The notes beneath the pieces are model-generated. The model saw nothing but the letters and a program-made list of their open reading frames with translations, made no database searches and had not been told where the DNA came from. Shown here in pieces: positions 5,423-7,028 of a stretch of 7,028 nucleotides of DNA. Position 1 is the first letter of the stretch, and each line of letters opens with the position of its first letter. This stretch comes from Paracoccaceae bacterium (GTDB taxonomy: Bacteria > Pseudomonadota > Alphaproteobacteria > Rhodobacterales > Rhodobacteraceae). Location: positions 1 through 7,028 of the forward strand of contig SKKS01000311.1 of the NCBI GenBank assembly GCA_007123625.1, written 5' to 3'. Made by a program: the position numbers and the translations under genes.

Positions 5423-6520
5423 TCAGCCCTTGTCCGTGGTGGCGTCGGCCAACGCAGTTGCCTGGCTGATCCAGTCGTCGCGCGTGATCCGGCCCCTGAA
5501 ATTCAACTGGTCATCGACCCACGCGATCTCATCCTCGGACCAGGCCGCGATCTGCCAGTAATGATAGACGCCCAGCTTGTTGAGCTTCTGTTCCAGCACC
5601 GGGCCGACGCCGCCGATCTTTTGCAGGTCGTCCGCCGTGCCCTTCGCCTGTGCAAGCGTTTCGGGCTTGCGACCTTCGGGGGCCTCCTTCCCGCTTGCCA
5701 CGGGCTTGGCCGTCGACTTCGCAGGCGCCTCGTCGGTGGTCGTCCCGGTTTCGTCGATCACCTCACCGATGCCGGGCTTCGGCTCAACCTTGTTCGCGTC
5801 CTTGCGTGCGGCAGGCGGCTTGCCGCGCCAGGGCGTGATAAGTGGCACTTCGGTCCCGTCGATGCGCTTGACCGTGTCCTTGAGCGCCAACGCCAGCGCG
5901 ACCGAGCCGTTGTGTTCTTCGCCCGTGAATTCGGTCAGCGTTGTCAGGTTGTCCTTGGGTTCCGAGGCGAAGCGGCCGTTCTGTGGCCCCGGCACCGGCA
6001 CCTTGCCCGCTGCCAGATCGTCGATAATCTGCGCCAGTTTGTCGGCGGTAAGGTCTTCGTAATAGTCTTTGCCGATCTGGGCCATCGGCGCGTTGGCGCA
6101 GGCACCCAGGCATTCGACCTCTTCCCAGCTGAACTGCCCGTCGGCGGACAACTGGTGCGCGCGCTTGGCAATCTTGTCCTTGCAGACGGCAACCAGATCC
6201 TCGGCGCCGCAGATCATGCACGACAGCGTACCGCAGACCTGGATATGCGCCACCGAGCCCACGGGCTGAAGCTGGAACATGAAGTAGAAGGTCGCCACTT
6301 CAAGCGCCCGGATATGGGCCATGTCCAGCATGTCGGCGATGTGTTCGATCGCCGGGCGGGTCAGCCAGCCCTCCTGCTCTTGCGCGCGCCACAGAAGCGG
6401 AATGATCGCGCTGGCCTGACGGCCCTCGGGGTACTTGGAAATCTGCGCTTCTGCCCAGTCCTGATTGGCGGGCGTGAAAGCGAAGCTTGCGGGCTGGTCT
6501 GGGTGCAGTCGGCGCAGCAT
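5423..6520 (-). CDS. nuoE: NADH-quinone oxidoreductase subunit E (24 kDa) with long C-terminal extension
   Basis: NuoE carries the [2Fe-2S] cluster N1a and pairs with NuoF in the NADH-oxidising module at the tip of the peripheral arm. Residues 1 to about 175 are the thioredoxin-like fold; the cluster ligands are visible as C96, C101, C137 and C141 (CGTLSC and CLGAC). Residues 178-197 (GRFASEP then LTTLTE) resemble the tail of the mitochondrial 24-kDa subunit. After that come a linker rich in P, A, K, T and E (about 225-293) and a compact domain at about 296-358. That domain starts with a helix-hairpin-helix-like run, LQKIGGVGPVLEQKLNKLG, and ends with a WVDDQLNFRGRITRDDW segment. At 365 aa the protein is about twice the basic family length of 160-240 aa. 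Similar long NuoE proteins are, to my recollection, usual in Rhodobacteraceae. Its ATG overlaps the nuoD stop by one base, with GGAGAG (6532-6537) 11 bases upstream. Confidence 0.97.
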   Translation of the reverse strand: MLRRLHPDQPASFAFTPANQDWAEAQISKYPEGRQASAIIPLLWRAQEQEGWLTRPAIEHIADMLDMAHIRALEVATFYFMFQLQPVGSVAHIQVCGTLSCMICGAEDLVAVCKDKIAKRAHQLSADGQFSWEEVECLGACANAPMAQIGKDYYEDLTADKLAQIIDDLAAGKVPVPGPQNGRFASEPKDNLTTLTEFTGEEHNGSVALALALKDTVKRIDGTEVPLITPWRGKPPAARKDANKVEPKPGIGEVIDETGTTTDEAPAKSTAKPVASGKEAPEGRKPETLAQAKGTADDLQKIGGVGPVLEQKLNKLGVYHYWQIAAWSEDEIAWVDDQLNFRGRITRDDWISQATALADATTDKG

Positions 6521-7028
6521 TAGCGGTCAATCTCTCCAAAAACGACATCCATGGTGCCGATGATCGCGGCCACGTCGGCCAGCATGTGCCCCTTGCAAAT
6601 GTGGTCCATCGATTGCAAGTGCAGGAAGCCCGGCGCGCGGATCTTGGCGCGATAAGGCCGGTTGGTGCCGTCGGCCACCAGATAGACGCCGAACTCGCCC
6701 TTGGGCGCCTCGACCGCGGCATAGACTTCACCCGCCGGGACGTGGAACCCTTCGGTATAAAGCTTGAAGTGATGGATCAGCGCTTCCATCGAGGTCTTCA
6801 TTTCGGCGCGCGGGGGCGGCGTGATCTTGCCGCGCGCCAGCACTTCGCCCTGCCCTTCGGGCGCGCGCAACTTTTCAATGGCCTGCAGGACGATCCGTGT
6901 GCTTTCGCGCATCTCGGCCATGCGGCAAAGGTAGCGGTCATAGCAGTCGCCGTTCTTGCCCACGGGGATCTTGAAGTCGAATTCATCGTAGCATTCGTAA
7001 GGCTGCGCGCGACGGAGGTCCCAGGCAA
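6520..7028 (-). CDS. nuoD: NADH-quinone oxidoreductase subunit D (49 kDa), C-terminal part
   Basis: This is the 3' part of nuoD; the 5' part lies beyond base 7028. The visible 168 residues (first full codon ends at 7026) begin AWDLRRAQPYECYDEFDF and finish with GTMDVVFGEIDR before TAA, the typical end of this subunit. NuoD is the 49-kDa peripheral-arm subunit, related to the large subunit of NiFe hydrogenases, and forms the quinone-reduction cavity with NuoB and NuoH. The conserved stretches IRAPGFLHLQSMDHICKGH (about visible residues 129-147) and ADVAAIIGTMDVVFGEIDR at the end are clear family signatures. A start at the internal GTG (6961-6963) would be an artefact, because the reading frame and homology run on upstream to the window edge. 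Its stop codon shares one base with the nuoE start (TAATG), which suggests translational coupling. Roughly the last 40% of a usual-length NuoD is present. Confidence 0.97.
   Translation of the reverse strand, partial: AWDLRRAQPYECYDEFDFKIPVGKNGDCYDRYLCRMAEMRESTRIVLQAIEKLRAPEGQGEVLARGKITPPPRAEMKTSMEALIHHFKLYTEGFHVPAGEVYAAVEAPKGEFGVYLVADGTNRPYRAKIRAPGFLHLQSMDHICKGHMLADVAAIIGTMDVVFGEIDR

Noticed and set aside
5321..6523. A 400-codon plus-strand open frame opposite nuoE
   Set aside because: It covers nearly the same bases as nuoE and has Arg/Leu/His-rich low-information translation; a compositional shadow.

Overview
The window is a slice of a bacterial respiratory complex I (NADH:quinone oxidoreductase, nuo) operon, transcribed entirely on the minus strand. 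Reading 7028 to 1, the order is nuoD (3' part), nuoE, a small membrane protein, nuoF, a small exported protein, nuoG, a second small exported protein, nuoH (5' part). The DNA is GC-rich. The subunits are of the alphaproteobacterial/mitochondrial type: NuoG is short and lacks the extra N7 cluster motif, and NuoE has a mitochondrial-like tail. The three small genes at these exact positions, plus an extended NuoE, point to the Rhodobacteraceae (Rhodobacter, Paracoccus, Roseobacter group). The species cannot be named from this sequence.

Layout: 7028-6520 holds the C-terminal 168 residues of NuoD, whose stop codon shares a base with the start of nuoE (6520-5423, 365 aa). A 44-base gap with a perfect 7-bp hairpin leads to a 74-aa two-helix membrane protein (5378-5154, DUF5337-like). 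nuoF (5144-3846, 432 aa) follows closely. The only sizeable gap, 160 bases at 3686-3845, holds several short GC hairpins and no obvious promoter or U-tract terminator. Next is a 151-aa exported protein (3685-3230, DUF5333-like), then nuoG (3226-1208, 672 aa), a 134-aa exported protein or lipoprotein (1205-801), and nuoH (785 to the window edge, 261 residues visible). No stretch over 300 bases lacks a gene.

How the genes work together: NuoE, NuoF and NuoG form the NADH-oxidising arm (FMN, N1a, N3, N1b, N4, N5), which feeds electrons through the NuoB/C/D/I module to quinone at the NuoD/NuoH junction. NuoH links this to proton pumping. The three interleaved small genes have no known role that I can state. 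Their close spacing and Shine-Dalgarno sites show co-expression with the complex, so assembly or accessory roles are reasonable inferences. They and the NuoE C-terminal helix-hairpin-helix-like domain are the least explained parts of an otherwise ordinary operon. No mobile element, RNA gene, CRISPR array or defence system was seen.
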